Of a DNA stretch of 64,000 nucleotides, positions 52,299 to 60,275 are shown in pieces. The stretch is from Cesiribacter sp. SM1. Lineage in GTDB: Bacteria; Bacteroidota; Bacteroidia; Cytophagales; Cyclobacteriaceae. Positions within the stretch are counted from its first letter, which is position 1, and the number at the start of each line of letters is the position of its first letter. The DNA lies in the NCBI RefSeq assembly GCF_020178975.1, contig NZ_JAHXBU010000039.1:1-64000 (forward strand). Direction: 5' to 3'. Made by a program: the position numbers and the translations under genes. The notes beneath the pieces are model-generated. The model was not told the DNA's origin, did no database searches, and worked only from the letters and a program-made list of their open reading frames with translations.

Positions 52299-53258
52299 AT
52301 GAAACAAAGCGTAACTCAAGCAAAAAACCCGTACCTGAGGCACATCAATAGCCTGCTGGCATTGCTGCTGGCCTTCACCCTCTTTGCCTGTAATAACGAT
52401 GAACCGGCACCTGCCTTACCGCAACCTGCCATGGATAAGATAGAGGTTGGGCTGGGGAATAACGAGATAGGCGTAATCGGAGAAGATTTCCATCTCAATG
52501 CCGAGATTCTGGCGGGCGACAAAATAGAGAATGTGCAGGTAAAGATTCAGCAGCGAAGTGACGAGACTTACGCCAAAGAATGGAGCCACGAAATTATCTG
52601 GGAACAATACAAAGGCGCTAAAAATGCTACCATACACAAGCACTTCAACATTCCTGCCGATGCGGCCGAGGGTAAGTATGATTTCCTTATTATCGTGAAC
52701 GACCAGAACGGCACCAAGTTCGAAGAGAAGAGAACGCTGAACATCTATGCTGAGGAAAATCTTCCCGTGAATCCGCAGCTATCCATCTTTAACATTCTTA
52801 CAAAGGAAGGATTTTTTTACCGGAGAGGTAATTTTATCGAACCTGGGCAGGCCCTGCAGAAAGACGATACCATTGCCTCCCAGGTCACAATATCCGGGGT
52901 TAAAGGGGATGGGAAAATGTACCTGCTGCTCATCAATAAAAAGTTTAACCATCGCCCGGAATCCGTCGAACAGATCGACTTTAACAAGGCAATTGTGTAT
53001 GATGTATTTGCGCATGAGGGCTGGGAGAATGCAGATCACTTTTCCAATTCTGTTTTTGATGAGGAGACATTTACAACCATCCGCAATTTGCCCGATTTCA
53101 AGATAGGTGCTGCAGCCGACAACAACATACCTCCTGCATCCATCGGTGGTGCTAATACATGGGAATCAGGCACCTACTACTTTGGCGTAGTGTACAAGAA
53201 CACCACCTACAACATGACCTTTTTCCACTACATCGAAATTCCAATAGAGATCAATTAA
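52299..53258 (+). CDS. DUF4625-type lipoprotein with extra C-terminal domain
   Basis: A 319-residue lipoprotein (lipobox LFACNN). The N-terminal half carries one DUF4625-like beta domain: IEVGLGNNEIGVIGEDFHLN, then IHKHFNIPADAAEGKYDF and LIIVNDQNG. The C-terminal half (about 155-319) is unassigned. It begins with LSIFNILTKEGFFYRRGNFI and contains long beta-rich segments. The gene starts 4 nt after the TonB receptor stop, so it is co-translated with it and probably is its surface or periplasmic partner. Confidence 0.85.
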   Translation: MKQSVTQAKNPYLRHINSLLALLLAFTLFACNNDEPAPALPQPAMDKIEVGLGNNEIGVIGEDFHLNAEILAGDKIENVQVKIQQRSDETYAKEWSHEIIWEQYKGAKNATIHKHFNIPADAAEGKYDFLIIVNDQNGTKFEEKRTLNIYAEENLPVNPQLSIFNILTKEGFFYRRGNFIEPGQALQKDDTIASQVTISGVKGDGKMYLLLINKKFNHRPESVEQIDFNKAIVYDVFAHEGWENADHFSNSVFDEETFTTIRNLPDFKIGAAADNNIPPASIGGANTWESGTYYFGVVYKNTTYNMTFFHYIEIPIEIN

Positions 53259-53302
53259 GCTAAAACCTGCCTTGCCCGGGCTAGGCAGGGTTCTACAAAT
53301 GT

Positions 53303-53782
53303 ATGCAGATGAATACACTTAAATTATTAGCGCTCCCACTGGTTATGCTCCTGTTGCTGGCTGGTTGTGGCAACGATCAAGAGGAGATTGACGAGGTGTA
53401 TCCGGAAATTATTCTCACAGCACCTGATGCCTTTCCGGTACAATGCAGCGCCCTTGCGAGTGGCGAGACCTTCACCTTTAGAGCCCTGCTGCAGGACAAT
53501 ATCGAGCTGGGCTCTCTCAGTGTTGACATCCACCACAACTTCGACCACCACACGCACAGCACCGAGCCAACTGACTGCGACATGGAGCCGGTAAAGACAC
53601 CGGAAAATCCTTTCCTGCTGATCAGGGATTTCCCGATACCTGCGGGGCAACGTGCGTACGAAGTCTCTTTCGATATAGCAGTGCCGGCAGATGTGGATCC
53701 CGGTGATTATCATTTTATGATCAGGCTAACCGACAAAACAGGCTGGCAGTCTATCCGGGGGTTGAGCATCAAGATTAACTAA
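53303..53782 (+). CDS. Short DUF4625-type lipoprotein with His cluster
   Basis: A 159-residue lipoprotein (lipobox LLAGCG) with a single DUF4625-like domain. The central segment HHNFDHHTHSTEPTDCD has six His within 10 residues and a Cys, a strong candidate metal-binding site. The domain ends with the family segment DPGDYHFMIRLTDKTG. ATG 53303 is used. A second ATG two codons on is equally possible. It is the third gene of the TonB unit. Confidence 0.85.
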   Translation: MQMNTLKLLALPLVMLLLLAGCGNDQEEIDEVYPEIILTAPDAFPVQCSALASGETFTFRALLQDNIELGSLSVDIHHNFDHHTHSTEPTDCDMEPVKTPENPFLLIRDFPIPAGQRAYEVSFDIAVPADVDPGDYHFMIRLTDKTGWQSIRGLSIKIN

Positions 53783-53834
53783 CACAATAAGAAAACCAAG
53801 ATTTTTTTTCACCATTAACTAAATCCAATTTAAC

Positions 53835-54554
53835 ATGCTTACCAATTTTAAGCTTTACACTTACGCACTTTTGTTCTCTGTCTTGTTCGTAGCCTGCTCC
53901 GAAGATGATGATCCGGTAACGCCCGCAGCCCCTACACTTGCAGATATAGAAATCGGCTCAGACAACAACAAAACTGGTTATGCAGGTGGAGATATTCACC
54001 TTGATGTGGCGATAACTGCGCCGGGCACCATTGCCAGTGTGCAGGTAGAAATCCATCCTGAGTCGGCATCGGGATGGGAGTTTGATTCTGTGTACACAGA
54101 GGGATTTGCAGGCCTCAGGAACGCAGATTTTCATAAGCACATCGATATAGCTGCCGAAGCGGCCTTGGGGCACTATCACCTGCATATGGTTGTAACTGAC
54201 AAAAATGGCAAGACTGCCGAGTTTGAGGAGGATATAGAAATAGTAGAAGATGCCACCCTGCCGTCTGTTTCAGGTTTAGCGATTGAAGTAGAAAATGAAG
54301 GAGCTGAAATTCATATAGAAACAGTAATTACTGCCCCTAACAAGATTGCCGAGGTGGAAGTAGAGGTGCACGGAAACGAGTGGGAAGAAAGTTTTACCTT
54401 TACCGATGCCGCTATGGTAGGCCAGACTACCTACGATTTCCATAAGCATATAGATATCGCTTCGGCTCCTGCAGGGCATTATCATCTGCACCTCAAGGTA
54501 ACAGATCAGGAAGGAAAAGAGAAGGAGTTCGAAGACCACTTTGACAAGCCATGA
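53835..54554 (+). CDS. Lipoprotein with two DUF4625-type domains
   Basis: A 239-residue lipoprotein (lipobox LFVACS). It contains two copies of the domain. Each has an FHKHIDI motif followed by GHYHLHMVVTDKNG or GHYHLHLKVTDQEG. The His positions are the same in both copies, which points to two equal binding sites. Copy 1 spans about residues 33-138 and copy 2 about 143-239. It ends the TonB operon and is followed by a very stable terminator. Confidence 0.88.
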   Translation: MLTNFKLYTYALLFSVLFVACSEDDDPVTPAAPTLADIEIGSDNNKTGYAGGDIHLDVAITAPGTIASVQVEIHPESASGWEFDSVYTEGFAGLRNADFHKHIDIAAEAALGHYHLHMVVTDKNGKTAEFEEDIEIVEDATLPSVSGLAIEVENEGAEIHIETVITAPNKIAEVEVEVHGNEWEESFTFTDAAMVGQTTYDFHKHIDIASAPAGHYHLHLKVTDQEGKEKEFEDHFDKP

Positions 54555-54617
54555 CATTATAAACTCATAAATGCGCATTTAGAGTCTAAGCTCTACTTTC
54601 CCATTTCTTTTTCCTTA

Positions 54618-54653
54618 ATAGAATCCCCGGCCTTTTCTGGCCGGGGATTCTAT
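54618..54653. terminator. Strong bidirectional terminator
   Basis: Perfect 15-bp stem (ATAGAATCCCCGGCC with its complement) and a 6-nt loop, between the convergent TonB operon and a minus-strand gene. A and T runs flank it on both sides. Confidence 0.9.
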
Positions 54654-54683
54654 TTAAAATACTGTTGCAGCTGTTTATCGCAA

Positions 54684-54953
54684 TTAGCAGTTCATCAATA
54701 GCATAATACCTGCTACTGTTGCCAGTAATACGCCCGTATCTGCCAGAAGTAAAGCATTGGCTCTGGGCTTCAGCAGCCTTAGCAACAGCTGCTCCAGCAC
54801 AAACAGTACCCAGGAGCCAACCACCTGTAAGAGAGCAAATACGCCGAGCAAAGCATCCCATCCCGGCAAAGTAAGTCCATAGATTCCTACAGGCAGCCCT
54901 ACAATAAGTATAATGAGCGAAATATAGAATAAAGGTGTTTTTCTGATTTTCAT
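54684..54953 (-). CDS. Small membrane protein of unknown function
   Basis: An 89-residue hydrophobic protein with three transmembrane segments: FYISLIILIVGLPVGIYGL, LLGVFALLQVVGSWVLFVLE and the C-terminal LLADTGVLLATVAGIMLLM. The basic start MKIRKTP supports the ATG at 54953. No family was recognised. It is flanked by terminators on both sides, so it should be transcribed alone. Confidence 0.7.
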   Translation of the reverse strand: MKIRKTPLFYISLIILIVGLPVGIYGLTLPGWDALLGVFALLQVVGSWVLFVLEQLLLRLLKPRANALLLADTGVLLATVAGIMLLMNC

Positions 54954-55002
54954 GGTGTTGGTGTTTAAGCCTGATGTTTAATTTGAGACTAAAGCCTGAT
55001 AA

Positions 55003-55031
55003 ATAGCGAGGAGATTAACTCCCCTCGCTAT
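55003..55031 (-). terminator. Terminator of the DUF2339 gene
   Basis: ATAGCGAGG (55003-55011) pairs with CCTCGCTAT (55023-55031). On the minus strand the stem is followed by TTATC. It lies 37 nt past the stop at 55068. Confidence 0.65.
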
Positions 55032-55067
55032 GGGGTGCCCTACCAGGAAGCCTGGCCGGGTTATCAT

Positions 55068-56750
55068 CTACCCCTTATCTTCCTCCACAGCGGCTGGCAC
55101 TTCTTCTGCAGCTGCAAGTCTGTTTTCATTAGCATAGCCTGATACACCCCAGCGCTTGTTTACCCATGCAATCAACAGTGTAAGGCCGCCGGCAACCAGC
55201 AGAAATACTACTTTCTGAATAGAAGATGCCTGGCTTAGGTCCCAGAAGAAGATTTTGATACTGGTGGCCAGGAGCACTGCCGTGCCCAGCAGACGAAAGA
55301 CCATTACTTTGGTGAAGGCACCCCAGAGAAACAGCAGCAGCGCATACACCATCCACACAATAGAGAGTGTAAGATTGAGGCTGATGAAAGCCACCTCGTA
55401 TGCCTGCCAGATGTTCTGGATCTGCACCGTAAGCAAACCGCCCACCACCACATGACTGGCAACGCCCAGAAACATGCTGGTCTTTTCCAGAAAGTAAGCA
55501 TCACCTCCTGCATCCTGCTCCTGTGCAGCATAGCGCATCAGCAGTCGCGACATAACAAAACCACTTGCCGCCAGCGCCACCCACACCAGGGCACCAGGAT
55601 TCAGGAAAGGGATAAAAGGCAGACCAAACCAGCTTACCCACTCCACGTTCCAGGCATGGCTGAACCAGTACAGCATCAGAATACCCCAGGCAGCCATGCT
55701 TATTTGTTGAGCAGCACGCGACTTAACCAAATGACCAGCGGCAAAGAAAAGCACAATCAGAAAAAGCCAGATGGCTGTGCTGATTACATAATGCATGCCG
55801 GCAACCGTATAATGATGCCCCAGGTCGTTAACCGCAATGGCAATTACCACTACGCCCAGCACAGCATATAAGAGGGGCGCTACCATTTGATGAACCGACA
55901 TTCGATGAGTAGTAGGCTGCCCACTGGCCGAAAGCCTGTAGATGAATGCTCCTGCAGCAATAAAGGTAAGCCCGATGATAAGCGCAGGTCCGGTATAGGC
56001 CAGCGTAAACTGCTCCAGGATAAAGATAGACCAGAACGCAAAGTTGATGGCATTGAGCAGGCTCAGGTAGAGGTTGAGCCCTTCGAAATCTTTATTGCGG
56101 CGCCAGCTGGCCAGCAGCAGCCCGGCAAAGTAGGTTACAAAAAAGGCGGTGAGGTAAAAGAAAGGCTCTCCCCAGCTCATGGGGTCGAAGTACAGGTAGT
56201 AGAGCGAGTAAATGACCACTGTTACAGCAAACGACATAATGCGCAGCTCTTTCCAGTCCTGGGTGGCACTGAGGTAAATGGCCATGGCATTGAGCGCAAA
56301 CACATAGAAGAAGAGCAGCCATACCTGCGACTCCGGTGCCTGGATGATCAGCGGCGTAAGCAGGCCACCCAGCACACACATAAAAATAAGGATGCGCATT
56401 TTGTATTGCATACCCACCCAGCTAATGGCTAAAGTAGTGGCAACAATGGAGATAAAAAGGGTATTGGGAGACCAGAGAATATCTTTACTAAAGCTGGCAT
56501 AGGCAAAGGTGGCATAGAGGAGGCTTAAGCCAAACCCCGCAATAGCCTCTGCCTTGCGGCTGGGCTCTTTGCGGTACAGCCAGTAGCCTGCAAAAGCACC
56601 CGATACACCCAGCACCAGGCCAATCGCCACCCTTGCCACAGGGGGCACCCAGGCCTCATCAATCGCCAGCTTCAGGAAATACAAAAAGGCCAGAAACACG
56701 AACAGAATCCCAAGCCAGGTAATCCAGTTCTTTTTAAATGCTTCCATCAT
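55068..56750 (-). CDS. DUF2339 family polytopic membrane protein
   Basis: A 560-residue protein that is almost entirely transmembrane, with about 14 or more helices. The start (WITWLGILFVFLAFLYFLKLAID) and the segment GFGLSLLYATFAYASF are typical of DUF2339, a widespread family of unknown function. FMCVLGGLLTPLIIQ belongs to the same pattern. The short charged C-terminus (AAEEVPAAVEEDKG) is cytoplasmic or periplasmic. It is divergent from the 56999 gene, and a 15-bp direct repeat lies in the gap between them. Confidence 0.88.
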   Translation of the reverse strand: MMEAFKKNWITWLGILFVFLAFLYFLKLAIDEAWVPPVARVAIGLVLGVSGAFAGYWLYRKEPSRKAEAIAGFGLSLLYATFAYASFSKDILWSPNTLFISIVATTLAISWVGMQYKMRILIFMCVLGGLLTPLIIQAPESQVWLLFFYVFALNAMAIYLSATQDWKELRIMSFAVTVVIYSLYYLYFDPMSWGEPFFYLTAFFVTYFAGLLLASWRRNKDFEGLNLYLSLLNAINFAFWSIFILEQFTLAYTGPALIIGLTFIAAGAFIYRLSASGQPTTHRMSVHQMVAPLLYAVLGVVVIAIAVNDLGHHYTVAGMHYVISTAIWLFLIVLFFAAGHLVKSRAAQQISMAAWGILMLYWFSHAWNVEWVSWFGLPFIPFLNPGALVWVALAASGFVMSRLLMRYAAQEQDAGGDAYFLEKTSMFLGVASHVVVGGLLTVQIQNIWQAYEVAFISLNLTLSIVWMVYALLLFLWGAFTKVMVFRLLGTAVLLATSIKIFFWDLSQASSIQKVVFLLVAGGLTLLIAWVNKRWGVSGYANENRLAAAEEVPAAVEEDKG

Positions 56751-56823
56751 AATGTTCAGATTTTAGGTAGATGATGGAGCAAAACTACAGCGAACGGCAG
56801 GGGCAGATCAATCAGGAATTTTC

Positions 56824-56994
56824 AAAACACGTACTTTTGAAGTTACAAGCCAAAGCAGCTTTTCATGCGCAATAAAAGAGGGCAACATGGCTCATAGCTT
56901 ATTTATAATGCGCTTTTTGGTGAATTTTTCACTGAAACAAGGGGCGGAAAAAGAAATTAGATGTTTCGCTTATCACCATAAAACACGTACTTTT
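56824..56994 (+). repeat. 15-bp direct repeat pair in a divergent promoter region
   Basis: AAAACACGTACTTTT occurs at 56824-56838 and again at 56980-56994. The second copy ends 4 nt before the ATG at 56999. Each copy contains a TACTTTT box that resembles the -7 element. Confidence 0.6.
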
Positions 56995-56998
56995 AATT

Positions 56999-58504
56999 AT
57001 GGATAACCTGCAGGAAATTGTAAAGCTGCTGCCCGATGAGGCCTGCCAGGCCTTTGGCCTTTTTGTAAATCATCAGAAGCAAAAAAAGGCCCGTAAAGAC
57101 CTGCAGCTGTTTGAGTTGTTACGGAAGGAGAAATTGCGCAAGCCTGCAGAATACCTGGAGAAGCTATCAGCAGTACCCAATACCAACGCCTACCATGCCC
57201 TGCGGAAACGGCTGTTCAGGCAGCTGCTTCAGTTTCTGGTACTGCAGCGCATGGATGCCGATAGCACCAGCGCCTCGCAGTTGATGGGTATTATTTCACT
57301 TTGCCGCTACCTGTACGAGCAGAACAACGAGGCCCTGGCCTGGCACTACCTGAAAAAAGCAGAAGCCCTGGCTACAGAAAACGAACAGTACGAGCTGCTG
57401 CACAGCCTCTACACCCTGCAGATAGAGTACTCCGGCAGTGAGTGGGCCGACCCGCTGCAGAGCATTATCCGCAAGCGGGAAAAGAACAAAAAGCTGCTGG
57501 AGCTGGAAGAAAATGCGGCCCTGGCCAGTGCCCTGATCCGCCAGCGCCTGAAGGAGGTTCGGCTGGAGAGCAGGCAGATCCCGCTTGACAATATCATTTC
57601 TAAAACGCTCTACGAATTTGGCCTGCATGATAGCCTGTACCAGCGGCCTAAGTTTCTCTACAGCATTCTTTCCATTACCCGCAGCGCCATGCTGGCCAAA
57701 AAGGATTTCTACGCTTTTGAACCTTACATTCTGCAGCAGTACCGCAGCCTATCGCAGCAGCAGGCCTTTACCCGGGCCAACCACTTTTACAAGCTTAGCA
57801 TTCTGTACATGCTCTGCCATGTGCTGTACCGCAACAGAAAGTTCAGGCAGGCCCTTGCCTACCTGCAGCAGTTCGAAAAAGACCTGCAGGAGCACCAGGG
57901 TGCTTATCAACGAAAGTTTCAGGTGCAGTACCTGATGCTGCTGGCAGCTGTAAAAAGCTACCTGGGAGAGAGCATGGAATCTATACAGCTGCTGGAAGAG
58001 AGCCTGGAAAACTGCAGTTTCCTTAAAGAAGAAGAGCGACTGCAAATGCTCCTCAACCTGGGGCTCTACTATTTTCAGCACCAGAACCTTAAAAAAGCCA
58101 ACCAGATCTCCTTGCGCATTGGCCATACCGATGCCTGGTGCGCCAAAAAGCTAGGAAAGGAATGGGTAATGAAAAAGAACCTGATGGAGCTAATTATTCA
58201 GTACGAGCTTGGCAATACCGACCTGGTTGATGACCGCCTGCGGGCATTTCACCAACAATACAAGGGCATGTACCGAAATCCGCTGTACAAACGGGTAAAG
58301 CTGTACCTCGATTTTCTGCAGCAGATCAATGGCCAGCCGCAGCTACTCCATGATAAAACGCTGGAGCAAAAGATAACCAACAGCCTTACTACTGTGCCGG
58401 AGGCGCAGGAAGACCTGCAGGCCATGACTTTCTACAGCTGGCTAAAGGCCAAGCTGCACAAGCGCCCATTTTACGAGGTACTGCTGGAAACGGTGCAGCC
58501 TTAA
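56999..58504 (+). CDS. Helical-repeat (TPR-like) protein of unknown function
   Basis: A 501-residue cytoplasmic protein with no signal peptide. It is almost all helical, rich in Leu, Gln and Lys. Repeated pairs such as NEALAWHYLKKAEALATEN, RKFRQALAYLQQFEKDLQ and QNLKKANQISLRIGHTDA have TPR-like spacing. No catalytic motif or named family was recognised. A scaffold role is possible. The ATG lies 4 nt after a promoter-like repeat, so its mRNA may be nearly leaderless. Two small genes of unknown function converge on its 3' end. Confidence 0.8.
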   Translation: MDNLQEIVKLLPDEACQAFGLFVNHQKQKKARKDLQLFELLRKEKLRKPAEYLEKLSAVPNTNAYHALRKRLFRQLLQFLVLQRMDADSTSASQLMGIISLCRYLYEQNNEALAWHYLKKAEALATENEQYELLHSLYTLQIEYSGSEWADPLQSIIRKREKNKKLLELEENAALASALIRQRLKEVRLESRQIPLDNIISKTLYEFGLHDSLYQRPKFLYSILSITRSAMLAKKDFYAFEPYILQQYRSLSQQQAFTRANHFYKLSILYMLCHVLYRNRKFRQALAYLQQFEKDLQEHQGAYQRKFQVQYLMLLAAVKSYLGESMESIQLLEESLENCSFLKEEERLQMLLNLGLYYFQHQNLKKANQISLRIGHTDAWCAKKLGKEWVMKKNLMELIIQYELGNTDLVDDRLRAFHQQYKGMYRNPLYKRVKLYLDFLQQINGQPQLLHDKTLEQKITNSLTTVPEAQEDLQAMTFYSWLKAKLHKRPFYEVLLETVQP

Positions 58505-58508
58505 TACC

Positions 58509-58530
58509 AGCCGCTAGCCGCTAGCCGCTA
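58509..58530 (+). repeat. Three tandem AGCCGCT heptamers
   Basis: Exact threefold repeat in the 29-bp gap between convergent genes. Such a run could vary in copy number by slippage, but it lies outside any reading frame. Confidence 0.7.
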
Positions 58531-58533
58531 CAA

Positions 58534-58749
58534 CTAAAAATGATTGAGTAAGGCTTGTTTGATGTTTTCCTGCTGTTGCTTCCGCATATCCTGTTGCAGC
58601 AGGCTTTCCTCCAGCCGGAGCTTATTAATTTCCTTATCCAGCTGCTGAATAGCCCTGAGGCGGCGTTGCTTAATCTGCTCGAGCATACGACGGTGCCTGG
58701 CCTTAGCCTCAATGGCCTCCTTCAGTTGATCAATCGAAAAAATTTGCAT
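58534..58749 (-). CDS. Small coiled-coil protein of unknown function
   Basis: A 71-residue, highly charged, helix-forming protein. Heptad spacing of Leu/Ile runs from IDQLKEAIEAKARHRRMLEQ to the C-terminus, with many Gln, Lys and Arg. No family was recognised. It is the mirror neighbour of the 501-residue helical protein. The next minus-strand gene lies 131 nt upstream, so the two small genes may form one unit. Confidence 0.6.
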   Translation of the reverse strand: MQIFSIDQLKEAIEAKARHRRMLEQIKQRRLRAIQQLDKEINKLRLEESLLQQDMRKQQQENIKQALLNHF

Positions 58750-58880
58750 GAGTAGAGAGTTTCTGCTCTAACTCCTAAAGCCCCTGAATGTTTGAATAAT
58801 TTTAATGAATTTTTAATAAAATTTTCATTTCACTGGACAGGCACGCCTAATAGCCAGGTCCTTACCTCCTCTTACTCCTA

Positions 58881-59210
58881 TCAGGCAGACTGCTTTAGGC
58901 TAAAGAAAAGCTTCATTTGGTATGCATCCTGCTCCTGCCACAGCCTGAATTCAGCAATCTCCAGGCGCTCCCTCAGGTAAGCGTCCATGCGCCTGCCAGC
59001 CTGCTCCAGCACATAGCGTCGAAATAAAATATTTTTATGACTGCCCTTGAATCCCTTCTGCTGGTAATATGACCGCAGCCCTTCGGGCAGGCTTTCCAGG
59101 AACTCCTCGAAATGCTCCTGCTGTGGCCCATCGGCCAAAAGCTGGTAGTATTCCTTGCTACGCTGCGCTATTTTAGACAATACTTCAAGAGGTTCTATAG
59201 CTACACTCAT
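58881..59210 (-). CDS. Small helical protein of unknown function
   Basis: A 109-residue soluble protein, mostly helical and charged, with no signal peptide. Segment FEEFLESLPEGLRSYYQQKG and the Arg-rich RRMDAYLRERLEIAEFRLWQ are the most distinctive parts. No family was recognised. A TAGCTTTG box on the minus strand at 59239-59246 could serve as its -7 element, giving a leader of about 25 nt, although no -33 match is evident. Confidence 0.65.
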   Translation of the reverse strand: MSVAIEPLEVLSKIAQRSKEYYQLLADGPQQEHFEEFLESLPEGLRSYYQQKGFKGSHKNILFRRYVLEQAGRRMDAYLRERLEIAEFRLWQEQDAYQMKLFFSLKQSA

Positions 59211-59376
59211 CTATAAACTGTTTAATATCTTTGATGCACAAAGCTATTGCGGCAGTAAAAATTAAGTGTGTTGCCAGTTTTAAGAAATCGTCACATCCCT
59301 GGCTCCATATAAAGCTTTTGTAAAGCATTGGGCAAGGCAGCAACAAGTATGCGCCCTTCAGCTGGTAAAGTGTAAT

Positions 59377-60135
59377 TTACAGCTGCCTTAGCTTGATGTT
59401 GCGGTACCACACTTCGCTGCCCCAGTCCTGCAGGCCCAGGCGCCCCTTATACTCACCCCGGCTGATGGGTGCTGCTTTTAAGCCGCTGCTGGCTATAGCT
59501 TGCTGCCATTCCGGATCGTTCAGGTCAATGTTATGAATCATGGTGCCATTCATGTACACCTTAAAAAATCCATCCTGATGCACAACACGAGTCCTGTTCC
59601 ACTGCCCAGCGGGTAAAACATAGTTACCGCCCGCACTTGCCAGGCTAAAAAGATCGCCTGCCCGGTGGTTGTTCTCCTCCTCTACGCCTCTATAAATGGC
59701 ATCATCAAATACCTGGAGCTCCATGCCGGTGTGGTAAATCTCTTTGTAGGTGGTGTCTTCCGTCACAAAGAAAAAGATACCGCTGTTGGACAAATGACCA
59801 ACTTTCCAGTCGATCATCAGCTCAAAATCGCCTTCAATCACTTTATCGGTTACCAGATCTCCGCCGCCGGGCGTTTTATTTCCTGCACGCCGGGGCACCT
59901 TCAGGTGAAGCGCTCCACTATCGACCTGCCAGGCCGGACCTACCCCCTCTTTTCCGTAGTTATGCCAGTTCTGTGTTGTTCTCCCATCGAACAGCAGCTG
60001 CCAGCCTTCCTGCTGCTCCTGCTCGCTTAGGGTATTGTGTCCCGCTGCCGGCGACGAAAACAGCCCCGGCTTCAGGAATACCAGCATAACTGCCACTACC
60101 ATCAATAGTATAAGTACGTACAGGAGCTTTTTCAT
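59377..60135 (-). CDS. 3-keto-disaccharide hydrolase family (DUF1080) protein
   Basis: A 252-residue protein with an N-terminal membrane anchor or signal segment (LYVLILLMVVAVMLVFL). The DUF1080 concanavalin-like fold follows: GWQLLFDGRTTQNWHNY, GGGDLVTDKVIEGDFELMID, then NSGIFFFVTED, GMELQVFDDA and GRLGLQDWGSEVWYRNIKL. Members hydrolyse 3-keto-glycosides or bind glycans, but the exact activity here is unknown. It is monocistronic as far as the sequence shows. A terminator upstream separates it from the peptidase gene. Confidence 0.92.
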   Translation of the reverse strand: MKKLLYVLILLMVVAVMLVFLKPGLFSSPAAGHNTLSEQEQQEGWQLLFDGRTTQNWHNYGKEGVGPAWQVDSGALHLKVPRRAGNKTPGGGDLVTDKVIEGDFELMIDWKVGHLSNSGIFFFVTEDTTYKEIYHTGMELQVFDDAIYRGVEEENNHRAGDLFSLASAGGNYVLPAGQWNRTRVVHQDGFFKVYMNGTMIHNIDLNDPEWQQAIASSGLKAAPISRGEYKGRLGLQDWGSEVWYRNIKLRQL

Positions 60136-60198
60136 CTGCTATCAGTATTTTTCTGATAAGATATCCCTTTTTTGAAAAGACACATAGATAAATACAAA

Positions 60199-60231
60199 AA
60201 AGCAGCCCCGGAACCGCTCCAAAGCTGCTTT
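60199..60231 (-). terminator. Terminator of the M28 peptidase gene
   Basis: AAAGCAGC (60199-60206) pairs with GCTGCTTT (60224-60231). The minus-strand stem is followed by a T-run. Confidence 0.7.
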
Positions 60232-60275
60232 GCGTACTTCATCCACTCCAGAAGTCCGGAATGGACATGAATTTA

